Source: Pseudomonadota bacterium
Lineage (GTDB): Bacteria; Pseudomonadota; Gammaproteobacteria; UBA1113
DNA length: 34,041 nt
Direction: 5' to 3'
Assembly (NCBI GenBank): GCA_021778015.1
Contig: JAJYCX010000020.1
Span: forward strand, 1-34,041
Position 1 is the stretch's first letter; each line of letters opens with the position of its first letter. Under the pieces are notes generated by a model. That model saw only the letters and a list, made by a program, of their open reading frames with translations. It did no database searches and was not told where the DNA came from. Positions 1 through 7,520 of the stretch are shown here, piece after piece. The translations under genes and the position numbers were made by a program.

Positions 1-26
1 GCTTCTAAATTCTTTATTGTTAACAT
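1..26 (-). CDS. sufC: SufC, Fe-S assembly ATPase (first codons only)
   Basis: Only the first eight codons are inside the window (MLTIKNLE...), read on the minus strand and running off the left edge. An AGGAG ribosome site lies 6 to 10 bases upstream and overlaps the TAG stop of sufB. The beginning fits the conserved SufC N-terminus, and sufC normally follows sufB, so the call rests mainly on context. SufC is the ABC-type ATPase that partners SufB and SufD in the SUF scaffold. Confidence 0.75.
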
Positions 27-35
27 TACTTTCTC

Positions 36-1481
36 CTAACCTATGGAACCTTCTAAACTTAAACCCAATAATTTTCGTGCTTCTACTGCAAATTCCATCG
101 GCAGCGTTTTCATCACTTCCTTACAAAAGCCGTTGACTATCATCGACACGGCATTTTCGGTATCTATGCCGCGCTGTGCCAAGTAAAACAATTGATCTTC
201 ACTGATCTTAGACGTAGAGGCTTCGTGTTCAATGCGCGCACGACTATTCTTACTTTCTATATGCGGGAAAGTGTGCGCGCCACAATGTTGCCCCATTAAT
301 AAGGAGTCGCAACGTGTGTAATTGTGTGCGCCATCGGCATGAGCCAATACTTTGACTAAGCCACGATAGGTATTTTGCGCAAAACCAGCCGAAATACCTT
401 TGGCAATGATGGTGCTTTTAGTATGTTTCCCTATGTGTATCATCTTAGTGCCGGTATCGGCTTGTTGATGGTGATTGGTTAAGGCGACTGAGTAAAATTC
501 ACCTACACTGTAATCGCCTTTTAATATCACACTAGGGTATTTCCACGTGATAGCAGAGCCTGTTTCCACTTGAGTCCAACTGATTTTGGAATGGTGGCCT
601 CTGCATTCAGCGCGTTTGGTCACAAAATTATAGATACCACCTACGCCATTTTCATCGCCTGGATACCAGTTTTGTACGGTGGAATATTTGATCTGTGCAT
701 TGTCTAAAGCGATGAGTTCTACCACTGCAGCGTGCAATTGATTTTCGTCGCGTTGCGGTGCAGTACAGCCTTCTAGATAACTCACATAGGAGCCTTTGTC
801 GGCGATAATCAACGTGCGTTCAAATTGTCCGGTAGAGCGCGCATTGATGCGGAAATAAGTGGATAATTCCATAGGGCAGCGTACGCCTGGAGGAATATAA
901 ACAAAAGAACCATCGCTGAATACCGCGGCATTTAAAGAGGCAAAGAAGTTATCGGTGTGAGGTACCACGCTGCCTAGATATTGTTGTACTAAGTCGGGAT
1001 GATTTTGCACTGCATCGGAAAAAGAGCAGAAAATAATGCCCATTTCGTTTAATTTATCTTTAAAGGTGGTCGCTACCGAGATACTATCAAACACAGCATC
1101 GACGGCTACGCCTGCCAACCATTCTTGTTCTTTTAAAGGAATACCTAATTTATTGTAGGTTTCGATCAGCTTTGGATCGACTTCCTCTAAACTCTTGGGT
1201 CCTTCTTTTAATTTAGGAGCAGAGTAGTAACTAAGCGCTTGATAATCTATAGGACCATATTTAAGATGCGCCCAATGCGGTTCTTTTAAATGGCGCCAAT
1301 ATTCATAGGCTTTTAAACGCCAGGCCAACATAAATTCGGGTTCATTCTTTTTGGCGGAAATAGCGCGTATGGTATCTTCATTGAGACCGGGTGGCAGCGT
1401 GTCAGCGTCTATGTCGGTGACAAAACCGTGTTCGTAATCTTGTTGCAATAAGGTTTCTATGGTTTCATTGGGTCTAGTCAT
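36..1481 (-). CDS. sufB: SufB, Fe-S cluster assembly scaffold protein
   Basis: SufB forms the cytosolic SufBCD scaffold on which iron-sulfur clusters are built from sulfur delivered by SufS/SufE. The protein is 481 residues, the usual SufB length. It carries the family signature of a long beta-helix core, including [20 protein letters not shown] (about residues 230-249), [11 protein letters not shown], and the RCDSLLMG segment whose cysteine (about residue 391) corresponds to the essential cluster-assembly cysteine of E. coli SufB. The start ATG overlaps the regulator's stop by four bases (ATGA), so the two genes are probably translationally coupled. sufC follows with no gap. Expression is likely controlled by the Rrf2-type regulator immediately upstream. 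Confidence 0.97.
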   Translation of the reverse strand: MTRPNETIETLLQQDYEHGFVTDIDADTLPPGLNEDTIRAISAKKNEPEFMLAWRLKAYEYWRHLKEPHWAHLKYGPIDYQALSYYSAPKLKEGPKSLEEVDPKLIETYNKLGIPLKEQEWLAGVAVDAVFDSISVATTFKDKLNEMGIIFCSFSDAVQNHPDLVQQYLGSVVPHTDNFFASLNAAVFSDGSFVYIPPGVRCPMELSTYFRINARSTGQFERTLIIADKGSYVSYLEGCTAPQRDENQLHAAVVELIALDNAQIKYSTVQNWYPGDENGVGGIYNFVTKRAECRGHHSKISWTQVETGSAITWKYPSVILKGDYSVGEFYSVALTNHHQQADTGTKMIHIGKHTKSTIIAKGISAGFAQNTYRGLVKVLAHADGAHNYTRCDSLLMGQHCGAHTFPHIESKNSRARIEHEASTSKISEDQLFYLAQRGIDTENAVSMIVNGFCKEVMKTLPMEFAVEARKLLGLSLEGSIG

Positions 1482-1927
1482 TTTATGTGCTCCTCGCCGT
1501 TAAAATGGTGTTGCAGGTGTGAGCCTTTTAACAATACCATGTCTTGTAAGCTTATTTTTTCTAGGGTTTTATAAACAATACTGCTGATAGTTTGCCAGTT
1601 ACCGGAAATAGCGCAGGTAGGTTGCAAGGCACAGAGCGTATTGTTATGACTGCATTCGGTTAAGCCTGGTTTTCCTTCCATCGCGGTAATAATATCGGCA
1701 ATGGTGATCTCCATAGCTTGATTAGCCAGGCTATAACCGCCATGTGCACCGCGATGCGACAGCAACAAACCGCTTTTAGTCAGTGCCTTTAAAATCTTGC
1801 TGACCGTAGGCAGAGCAATATGCGTTTGTGCGGTAATGTCTTTGGCATTGTGCATTTTCTCTGGGAATTGGGCGAGATAAGCCATCACCACCGTGCTGTA
1901 ATCGGTTAACTTACTGATTTTTAACAT
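1478..1927 (-). CDS. sufR: Rrf2-family SUF operon regulator
   Basis: A 149-residue Rrf2/IscR-like transcription factor heading the SUF operon. An N-terminal winged helix (about residues 1-65, with recognition helix [15 protein letters not shown]) is followed by three cysteines at about positions 92, 99 and 105 (C-x6-C-x5-C), the usual Fe-S ligand cluster of this family. It probably senses cluster status and represses or derepresses sufBCDS. I chose the ATG at 1927 ([10 protein letters not shown]), which matches family N-termini and has GAGGGA upstream; an upstream start giving seven more residues is possible but atypical. The symbol sufR is used for similar proteins; this is the SUF-linked Rrf2 type, not the cyanobacterial SufR. 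The first 16 codons recur in a copy at 4505-4636. Confidence 0.9.
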   Translation of the reverse strand: MLKISKLTDYSTVVMAYLAQFPEKMHNAKDITAQTHIALPTVSKILKALTKSGLLLSHRGAHGGYSLANQAMEITIADIITAMEGKPGLTECSHNNTLCALQPTCAISGNWQTISSIVYKTLEKISLQDMVLLKGSHLQHHFNGEEHIK

Positions 1928-2002
1928 TTTTATTCCCTCGCTGTGCAAGGCCTTTAAAATAGGACCCCTATAGTACTAATTATAGCGGATCTGCGCAAGG
2001 GG
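1871..2002 (+). repeat. 132-bp direct repeat, copy 1 (sufR 5' end plus promoter)
   Basis: This stretch covers the first codons of sufR, its ribosome site, promoter and upstream bases. It recurs at 4505-4636 in the same orientation with three mismatches (at 1874, 1877 and 1966), and similarity stops sharply at both ends. The two copies bracket the Sel1-repeat/GTPase gene. Confidence 0.95.
1959..1984 (-). promoter_or_regulatory. suf operon promoter and probable SufR operator
   Basis: On the minus strand a TATAAT hexamer (1984-1979) precedes a hyphenated palindrome ATAGG-N3-CCTAT (1971-1959), located between the -10 box and the sufR ribosome site. Position and symmetry suit autoregulation by the Rrf2-type regulator. 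I see no good -35 hexamer, so an activator or a weak promoter is possible. The palindrome as operator is inference. Confidence 0.45.
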
Positions 2003-2101
2003 GAGCTAACACGAACATACTCGAGGTAGGCAAAAAACAATCAAGCTGTTATAATTCTGTGCGATTCATAACAATATTTGATTAGTTGAGGGTAAAATAA
2101 A

Positions 2102-4303
2102 ATGCGTAAAGAAGATAGATTGCAACAAGAAGCAGACGGGGGAGATATTTCTTCACAGTATATATTAGGGCTGATGTACGAGAAAGGCGAAGAGGTAGAA
2201 AAAAGTTATATTAAAGCCACTAAATATTATCAGCTAGCAGCAAGGCAAGGAGATCTAGCATCACTTAATGCGCTGGAAAGATTAGGAGGAGCGTTCTTTT
2301 TTCCCAGCAAAAATGCGCGGTTTGCTTTAGGGGAGTTATATTTGGGGGGCGAAGGTGTTGCTAGAGATGAAAAAAAAGCGGCCGATTATTTTCTCAAAGC
2401 GCACACGCAATATTTAAAGGTAGAAACGCAAGCGCCGGATTATGGGCATGCTCAGTGCCGATTGGGTGAGATGAATGAAAAGGGATATGGTATTCCACAG
2501 AATGTTCCCACAGCCACTGCTTTCTATCAAATAGCAATAATGGCTGGAGAGAAGCGGGCTAAGCAGCATTTAATCCGGCTGGCAGAGAGTGAAAATGTAG
2601 AGAAGGAAAATAGAGAGCAAGCACAATGGGTGTTAGGCAAGTTATATCTTAAGAGTAAAGGTTCTGTTGGTGCGATTAGGTACTTGATCAAGGCAGCTCA
2701 ACAAGGCGATAATGCAGCATTAAAACGGTTAATTGAACTAGCGCAGGGCAGCGGTTGGTTACAGTATGAACTTGGTTTGATGTATGAGCTAGGCCAAGGA
2801 GTAAAGCAAAATTACCAGGAAGCGGTTCGGTGGTATCAGATAGCGATGAAGTACAAAAACAAAGAGGCAAAGCCGAGATTAATTGGCTTAGCGAATGAAC
2901 AGAATCATCCTGAAGCTCAATTTGTGTTGGCTCAGTTATATCTTAATGAAGACGAAGTAGATGAAGACGACGTGGCTGCATTATATTCTGACGAAAAAGA
3001 GTTTGATAGAGACTATAAAGTGGGGGTAAGGTATTTATTTTTAGCAGCCCAACAAAATCATTCATTGGCGTTAAATCTATTAACGAAGCTAACGGATGAG
3101 AAGGGAAAAAATCACCCTGAGGCCCAGTTTAAGATAGCATTGCTCTGTAACGAGGGAGTGATTAAAGTTGAAAATATGCGGCCTCAGGAAGCCGCTCAAG
3201 AGTTGCTTAAGCCGATTGCTTTTCCGCCTAAGGGTATGAATGTGGATGAAGTGCTTAGAACGCAGGCTCGAAAAGTTTTAGACGATATCAGAGGTGAAGA
3301 GTATGCAGCGCGTTTTTCTAAGGATATTTTTCCAGTGATCAATGAAGCGAGTAATCAATCGCTAATATTGGTGGTAGGGTATGAAGGAGCGGGAAAAAGC
3401 GCTTTAGTTAACGCGCTATTAGGGCACAAGCTTGAATGGCATAGGTATGCCAGCTGCTGCAAGCTTTTAGAGAGGTTGCAAGTAGCGGATGCCTCAAAGC
3501 CGCATGCATTTATGCATACAGGTTTGTTGGGAACAAATATCCCGGCGCTTTTTTCTTTTGATCAGGGTGATACAATGTTGTGTGATTTACCTGGTTTTCT
3601 TGATACAGATTTCCACCGTATTTCGGATACAGAAAGAGATCGAAAAGCAGAGCACAGGTTTCATTTGGAATTACTAAGCGGTAGGGCGAAGGCAATTCAA
3701 GCGGTATTGGTCGTTGTTGATTTTAATTCCTTGCAAATATATCTTTATATTGAAAGAGTGTTATCTGAGTTAAATAGAATCATCGGTGACGTGTGCGCAT
3801 ATGAACAGTGTGTGTTTGTGATAAATATGAAAGGGGAGTATCATAGAGCTTTGACTCCAAAAGAGAGGGTGGATATGAGACTGGATGCGCTGATGCAGAG
3901 ACACCAGAAGAATTCAACTTTTATAACAATACTAGAGCGAATGAAGAAAACTTATCTGTTGTGGAAGTCATTTGATCAACCCGATTTTCGTGAGGAGTTG
4001 TTGAGTAGACTCAAATTTGAAGCACCTATTCCCACGAGTTTTTTTCGTCCTGTGTTGCAAGGGGAGAGCGAACAAACCTATTTGGGATATTTGGATCGTT
4101 ATTTGTCAGATATCAAAGAAAGAGGATTGGTGTTCCCAGAGGAGCGGAAGGAAAGTCGGGATTTGGCAGGAAACTCTAGCAATAGCACCAATGCGGGTAT
4201 GATGCTGCAGTGGTTAAGTGATGGTAGGGCAGATTCAGCTAATGTTAAGACGGATTCAGCTGATGAAGTAGTCGTCATACAGAGAAGTGGACCCTCATCT
4301 TAG
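2102..4303 (+). CDS. Sel1-repeat protein with GTPase domain, candidate effector
   Basis: A 733-residue protein of unknown function. Residues about 18-380 hold six or seven Sel1-like (TPR-type) helical repeats, recognisable by LGLMYEKG / LGELYLGGEGVARD / YELGLMYELGQGVKQN and A-x2-Y-[YF]-x2-A. Residues about 420-620 form a P-loop GTPase-like domain: GYEGAGKS (426-433, Walker A), DLPGF (495-499, G3), and INMKG near 574, where NKxD would be expected but is degenerate. It resembles AIG1/dynamin-like GTPases more than translation factors. No signal peptide or membrane segment is visible. The ribosome site is GAGGG, followed by TAAAATAAA and ATG, almost the same leader as the ankyrin gene at 15028. 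A TATAAT lies at 2050-2055. The TAG stop falls inside a foldback element. Sel1 proteins are frequent type IV effectors in Legionella and Coxiella; secretion here is inference. Confidence 0.85.
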   Translation: MRKEDRLQQEADGGDISSQYILGLMYEKGEEVEKSYIKATKYYQLAARQGDLASLNALERLGGAFFFPSKNARFALGELYLGGEGVARDEKKAADYFLKAHTQYLKVETQAPDYGHAQCRLGEMNEKGYGIPQNVPTATAFYQIAIMAGEKRAKQHLIRLAESENVEKENREQAQWVLGKLYLKSKGSVGAIRYLIKAAQQGDNAALKRLIELAQGSGWLQYELGLMYELGQGVKQNYQEAVRWYQIAMKYKNKEAKPRLIGLANEQNHPEAQFVLAQLYLNEDEVDEDDVAALYSDEKEFDRDYKVGVRYLFLAAQQNHSLALNLLTKLTDEKGKNHPEAQFKIALLCNEGVIKVENMRPQEAAQELLKPIAFPPKGMNVDEVLRTQARKVLDDIRGEEYAARFSKDIFPVINEASNQSLILVVGYEGAGKSALVNALLGHKLEWHRYASCCKLLERLQVADASKPHAFMHTGLLGTNIPALFSFDQGDTMLCDLPGFLDTDFHRISDTERDRKAEHRFHLELLSGRAKAIQAVLVVVDFNSLQIYLYIERVLSELNRIIGDVCAYEQCVFVINMKGEYHRALTPKERVDMRLDALMQRHQKNSTFITILERMKKTYLLWKSFDQPDFREELLSRLKFEAPIPTSFFRPVLQGESEQTYLGYLDRYLSDIKERGLVFPEERKESRDLAGNSSNSTNAGMMLQWLSDGRADSANVKTDSADEVVVIQRSGPSS

Positions 4304-4449
4304 GCCAGCAATTGCCCGCAGAGCTTAGAAAGTGCTGTTCGGGCACTCTGTAAATATATTCCTTACGCCCGTGTGCTGTGTCCTGCGGCACACGGGCCTC
4401 ACAACTCATTTCTAAGCTCTGCGGGCGCGCATTTTTTGTGTCATAGAAA
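4300..4449 (+). mobile_element. Foldback (MITE-like) element, copy A
   Basis: About 150 bp with perfect 18-bp inverted repeats GCCCGCAGAGCTTAGAAA (4314-4331) and its complement (4409-4426). An inner hairpin is GCCCGTGTGC...GCACACGGGC. It is highly similar to copy B at 5901-6051, including flanking TTAGGC-AGCAATT on the left and a GTGTCA-AGAAA edge on the right. No coding capacity, so it would be non-autonomous. It supplies the stop codon of the preceding gene. Confidence 0.8.
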
Positions 4450-4504
4450 CTTATTTCTAAATTTTGCATAAAATCTTTAAGTTATTCATCCCTATGAAGT
4501 ACCT

Positions 4505-4636
4505 GGCTAGCTAAGCCATCACCACCGTGCTGTAATCGGTTAACTTACTGATTTTTAACATTTTTATTCCCTCGCTGTGCAAGGCCTTTAAAATAGGACT
4601 CCTATAGTACTAATTATAGCGGATCTGCGCAAGGGG
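4505..4636 (+). repeat. 132-bp direct repeat, copy 2 (truncated sufR with promoter)
   Basis: A near-identical second copy of 1871-2002. Read on the minus strand it retains the TATAAT, the operator palindrome, the ribosome site, the start codon and 16 codons ([16 protein letters not shown]), then hits TAG exactly where sufR continues with Tyr. The single change in the palindrome (4600) turns it into ATAGGA-N-TCCTAT, a longer perfect dyad. It would fire leftward into foldback copy A and antisense to the Sel1/GTPase gene. Confidence 0.9.
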
Positions 4637-4662
4637 CGAGTGTTGGTATCTAAAGCCAAAGG

Positions 4663-4704
4663 TTGCAAAGCACTTTTTAAGGGTATATACTTAATAATAT
4701 ATAC
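4663..4704 (+). promoter_or_regulatory. vapBC promoter with overlapping operator
   Basis: TTGCAA (4663-4668), 17-bp spacer, TATACT (4686-4691). The -10 box lies in an inverted repeat GTATATA-N8-TATATAC (4683-4689 / 4698-4704). This arrangement is typical of toxin-antitoxin autorepression by the VapB-VapC complex. Confidence 0.65.
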
Positions 4705-4721
4705 TAAAAAGGATGGATATC

Positions 4722-4955
4722 ATGAAGACAGCTAAAATTTTTCAAAATGGCCAAAGCCAGGCCGTGCGGCTACCTAAAGAATTTCGCTTTAACAGTGCAG
4801 AAGTTTTTATTAAAAAGGTAGGGGATGCGACTGTACTGTTCCCTATTGAAAGCAAATGGCACTCTTTGTTTCATAGCCTCAGTAAATTTTCAAAAGACTT
4901 TATGAGTAGCAGAGAACAACCACCACAACAAGATAGGGAAGATATTTTTAAATGA
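4722..4955 (+). CDS. vapB: VapB-family antitoxin
   Basis: A 77-residue AbrB/SpoVT-type (swapped-hairpin) DNA-binding antitoxin. MKTAKIFQNGQSQAVRLPKE is the classic VapB/MvpA N-terminus; the acidic/polar C-terminus would mask the toxin. I start at 4722: the ATG at 4713 sits directly against the AAGGATGG ribosome site and is too close to be used. It overlaps vapC by four bases (ATGA), giving coupled translation. It likely represses its own promoter through the TATA-rich palindrome upstream. Confidence 0.9.
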   Translation: MKTAKIFQNGQSQAVRLPKEFRFNSAEVFIKKVGDATVLFPIESKWHSLFHSLSKFSKDFMSSREQPPQQDREDIFK

Positions 4956-5350
4956 AATACATGTTGGATACAAACATCTGCATTTACATTATTAAGAAAA
5001 ATCCGCCAGAAATAGTCAATAAATTTGATTCTATTGCTGTAGGCGATATTGCTATTTCATCTGTGACACTTTCTGAGTTAACCTATGGTGTTGAGAAAAG
5101 CCAGTTCCCTAAAAAAAATCAAGCGGCCTTAGAGGCGTTCATTTTGCCGTTAGACATTCTCGCTTTTGACGATACAGCATCTTATCACTATGGTCCAATT
5201 CGCGCTTATCTTGAAAAAAATGGCAAACCTATAGGTTCGCTAGACCTAATGATTGCTGCACATGCGCGTTCAGTAGATATGACTTTGGTCACAAACAATG
5301 TTGCTGAATTTTCTCGTGTTCCTGAATTGAAGATTGAAAATTGGGTGTAA
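4952..5350 (+). CDS. vapC: VapC-family PIN-domain ribonuclease toxin
   Basis: A 132-residue PIN-domain toxin. Acidic active-site residues are visible: Asp6 in MLDTN, Glu42 in TLSELTYG, Asp98 in GSLDLMIAAHA, followed by TNNVAEF near 114-120. Closest in pattern to the enterobacterial VapC/MvpT group, which cleaves initiator tRNA; that specificity is family knowledge, not shown here. Its ATG overlaps vapB. All key residues are present, so the module appears intact. Confidence 0.92.
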   Translation: MKYMLDTNICIYIIKKNPPEIVNKFDSIAVGDIAISSVTLSELTYGVEKSQFPKKNQAALEAFILPLDILAFDDTASYHYGPIRAYLEKNGKPIGSLDLMIAAHARSVDMTLVTNNVAEFSRVPELKIENWV

Positions 5351-5471
5351 AGACTTATTTCAGTCAGTGCAGTTATTAAGTAGGCAGGGCAATATACGTT
5401 AAAAATGGCCAAATCAAAGTTATTCAATTGGTGAAGCCATATGAGCAAGAATTTAACATAAAGGTAAAGCG

Positions 5472-5812
5472 ATGAAAAATTTAAATGAATTCTTAGTAAA
5501 AAATACAGCGGACTATAGCGAAGATTTAATCGAATCTTTACGTGATCCGGAAGAAGCTGCTGCATATCTAAAAGTAGCGCTAGAGGAATTTGAGCAAGAT
5601 CGGGATAGTGAATTTTTTTTGAAGGCTTTACGCAATGTTGCTGAAGCTCAAGGCGGTAATCGGTGTTGGCTAAAAAAACGCACCTAAATCGACAAAATCT
5701 CTATAGAGCGCTTTCAGGAAAAGGTAATCCTACATTTATTACTTTAGAGACAATTATGCACGCGCTCGGTTTTCGTTTGTCTATTGAATTGTTGGAAACA
5801 GCAGCGGCTTAG
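5472..5812 (+). pseudogene. Addiction-module antidote (HigA-like), frameshifted
   Basis: The first 66 codons give MKNLNEFLVKNTADYSEDL...DPEEAAAYLKVALEEFEQD...ALRNVAEAQGG, the N-terminus of the HigA-like probable addiction-module antidote family. After GG the frame runs into NRCWLKKRT and TAA at 5687. The missing half continues in another frame (LAKKTHLNRQNLYRALSGKG, then NPTFITLETIMHALGFRLSI) to TAG at 5812. One base is lost near 5655-5662, inside the helix-turn-helix. I find no toxin gene beside it in the 121 bases after vapC, so this looks like a relic. Confidence 0.8.
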
Positions 5813-5848
5813 TATTACTTCATTTCTGTGATCGCATAATTATGAAAG

Positions 5849-5876
5849 ACCATATTCTCGACGTCGGGAATATGGT
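5849..5876. repeat. 28-bp GACGTC-centred palindrome, copy 1
   Basis: An almost perfect palindrome beginning ACCATATTC and ending GGAATATGGT, centred on GACGTC. It recurs at 9740-9767 with two base differences. Both copies lie just outside toxin-antitoxin genes, are preceded by CGCATA and are followed by a loosely similar ATTTT-rich tail. It could be a dispersed repeat or a protein-binding site. Confidence 0.7.
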
Positions 5877-5900
5877 TAGTTTTAAGGCAGATGATAGTCT

Positions 5901-6051
5901 TTAGGCTAGCAATTGCCCGCAGAGCTTAGAAAGTGCTGTTCGGACACGCTGTGAATACATCCCTGTACGCTCGGGTGCTGCGTCCTGCAGCACACGGTCC
6001 TCACAGCTCATTTCTAAGCTCTGCGGGCGCGCATTTTTTGTGTCACAGAAA
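5901..6051 (+). mobile_element. Foldback (MITE-like) element, copy B
   Basis: Second copy of the element at 4300-4449, same orientation. The 18-bp inverted repeats are identical (5915-5932 / 6011-6028), while the interior differs at scattered positions, some of which keep the inner stem (GGGTGCTG...CAGCAC). Together the copies enclose the truncated sufR copy, vapBC and the broken antitoxin gene. Confidence 0.8.
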
Positions 6052-6118
6052 ACGTATTGCTAAATACTATACACGCGCGATGTTTTAATGTTATATTACA
6101 ATTATGCAAATGTATTCA

Positions 6119-6690
6119 TTATTTTGGATTCTTTTTCTTCAGTGAATATTTGAACTTTATAATTGCCAAATTAAGCTCAATGCTAGCTTCTGATTCTGAT
6201 GTATCTAGTTCTTCTGGTACAATTAGATATCAATTCACCGGTTTTACGCATAACCTCTTGATGTTTAGGGGTGTTTTCTTTAACCGCCGGAATCTGACGA
6301 ATTGTTTTTGAAAGTTCTTTGACTTGGCTAAATGTTTCAATGATAGAGATCGTTGTTTTTGTTGCTATTTCGCTTTTTAAAATTGTTGCTAGCATGTACA
6401 ATCCTTTTTCCGTAAAAGCTTTTGGAGGCTTAATTTTTCCACCTTTTATCGAAGTCGAAAATTTCGACTTCATCGGCTCCCATTCATTGACAGTCAATTC
6501 TATTAGATATCCTTCTGGAAATTTATCTGGATTATTTTTAACGGCTTCATTAATTCTTTTAGTCTCAACACCATAGAGTTGAGCTACATCACTATCTATA
6601 ATGACATGCTTATTTCGAAGTAAGATAATTTTTCGCGCGACATCATCCTGTTTTACTTGGTTGGTTTGTTCTATTTTCTTTTTTATTCAC
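6119..6690 (-). pseudogene. ORF6N-domain protein, degraded
   Basis: Read on the minus strand, one frame gives VKQDDVARKIILLRNKHVII, then DSDVAQLYGVETKRINEAVK and EWEPMKSKFSTS...KAFTEKGLYMLATILKS...TISIIETFSQVKELSKTI. This is the ORF6N DNA-binding domain known from phage-type and mobile-element proteins. Two lesions are visible. At the 5' end the reading frame has no ATG and is cut off by TGA; GTG at 6690 (GTGAATAAAAAAGAA) is in another frame. Near 6210-6230 the frame shifts: after GELIS the tail VPEELDTSESEASIELNLAI...KKKNPK is one frame over and ends at TAA 6121-6119. Non-functional unless recoded. Confidence 0.75.
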
Positions 6691-6812
6691 TTTAAAAAAC
6701 AATATGTTATGTTATCATTTTTTCTGTGCCAATACCATTGGTAAACTTATTCTTTTGTTTCACTTTAGCTATTTTTTTTGTGATCCGATATCTTCTTTTG
6801 ATTTTGTATTGT

Positions 6813-6841
6813 GCAATGACGGCCATTAACACCGTCATTGC
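6813..6841 (-). terminator. Hairpin after csrA, probable terminator
   Basis: A perfect 10-bp stem (GCAATGACGG / CCGTCATTGC) with a 9-base loop, beginning 12 bases past the csrA stop. There is no clear U-tract, so it may stabilise the 3' end rather than terminate on its own. Confidence 0.45.
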
Positions 6842-6852
6842 AATCATTAATA

Positions 6853-7032
6853 TTAATCTTCAGGATCAAACAAATCCATCTGGATCTTTTCGTAAATTTC
6901 TTCTCGATGCACTGAAATATCTTGCGGTGCCTCGATTCCTAATTTTACTTGGTGGTTTATATCCAATATTCGTATGATAATGTTATCCCCTATGATGATA
7001 TTCTCACCAATGCGTCTTGTTAAAATAAGCAT
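6853..7032 (-). CDS. csrA: CsrA-family carbon storage regulator
   Basis: A 59-residue RNA-binding regulator that recognises GGA motifs in mRNA leaders. [18 protein letters not shown]...[20 protein letters not shown] is the complete CsrA fold with the conserved N-terminal strand (L4, R6, R7) and the GIxAPxxxxVHREEI segment (V41, R43 equivalents). The start at 7032 has AAGGAG upstream; the open frame further upstream has no family similarity. The gene lies among relic and unknown genes and away from alaS or recA, the usual site of the main csrA. In Legionella, extra csrA copies (lvrC type) are carried on integrative elements; this may be such a paralogue, which is inference. Confidence 0.93.
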   Translation of the reverse strand: MLILTRRIGENIIIGDNIIIRILDINHQVKLGIEAPQDISVHREEIYEKIQMDLFDPED

Positions 7033-7198
7033 TTTGCTTCTCCTTTTTTTCCATGATAAATAACGTGCAATAAAAAAAGATAAAACATGGGCGTTAGGTG
7101 GACCACGCCCACCATAAGGGACGCAAAATGCGCGTTTAAAAAAGTCCCACACTTGTACTCTCCTAGTTATAACGATTGTTTAAGCGTACAGGCTTAGA

Positions 7199-7390
7199 CT
7201 ACGTAACTAAGAAGATGGAACCTCTCAATACACGACAATCTTGCATTTTAAAGCCAGCCAAGACTAAAAAGAGTTTCTTTTTAATCCAAGATAGGGCTAA
7301 AAGCAGAGGATTGTAAATATTTTGATCCACTTTATGGTGGGCAATAGAAGGCCGCTGTAAACAGCGACGGCAATGCGGTATAATTTTCAT
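7199..7390 (-). CDS. Small protein of unknown function upstream of csrA
   Basis: A 63-residue open frame in the same direction as csrA, with a good ribosome site (AAGGA, 9 bases before the ATG at 7390). The sequence has a CxxC near the start (HCRRC), a hydrophobic stretch around residues 27-47 (NPLLLALSWIKKKLFLVLAGF) and is basic. I do not recognise the family. Small genes of this sort accompany csrA on Legionella integrative elements, but no specific match can be claimed. The 166 bases between it and csrA hold nothing I can identify. Confidence 0.45.
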   Translation of the reverse strand: MKIIPHCRRCLQRPSIAHHKVDQNIYNPLLLALSWIKKKLFLVLAGFKMQDCRVLRGSIFLVT

Positions 7391-7520
7391 TAGCTTGTCC
7401 TTATTTGTGTAAGGTTCAAGTTAGCCTCTTTGGCTTGCTGCCAGCTTGCCAGAGGGGCGACTTAACGTTAAGCAACTTTGAGTTTTCTGATTAATCCCGA
7501 CGACTCAAGGTTGCGCTCTT

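Noticed and set aside
4300-4449. Foldback element as a plain terminator of the Sel1/GTPase gene
   Set aside because: A second copy at 5901-6051 with no gene ending into it and the same 150-bp extent point to a dispersed element; it may still end transcription incidentally.
5390-5474. Open frame after vapC reading IYVKNGQIKVIQLVKPYEQE
   Set aside because: Only about 31 codons, no clear start, no family recognised; it may be a toxin relic upstream of the broken antidote gene, but I cannot support that.
6057-6576. Plus-strand open frames opposite the ORF6N relic
   Set aside because: They are antisense to a clearly homologous minus-strand sequence and lack ribosome sites or recognisable content.
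7033-7152. A 40-residue N-terminal extension of CsrA in the same open frame
   Set aside because: CsrA proteins begin at MLILTRR, and a strong AAGGAG site precedes that ATG; the upstream residues show no family similarity.
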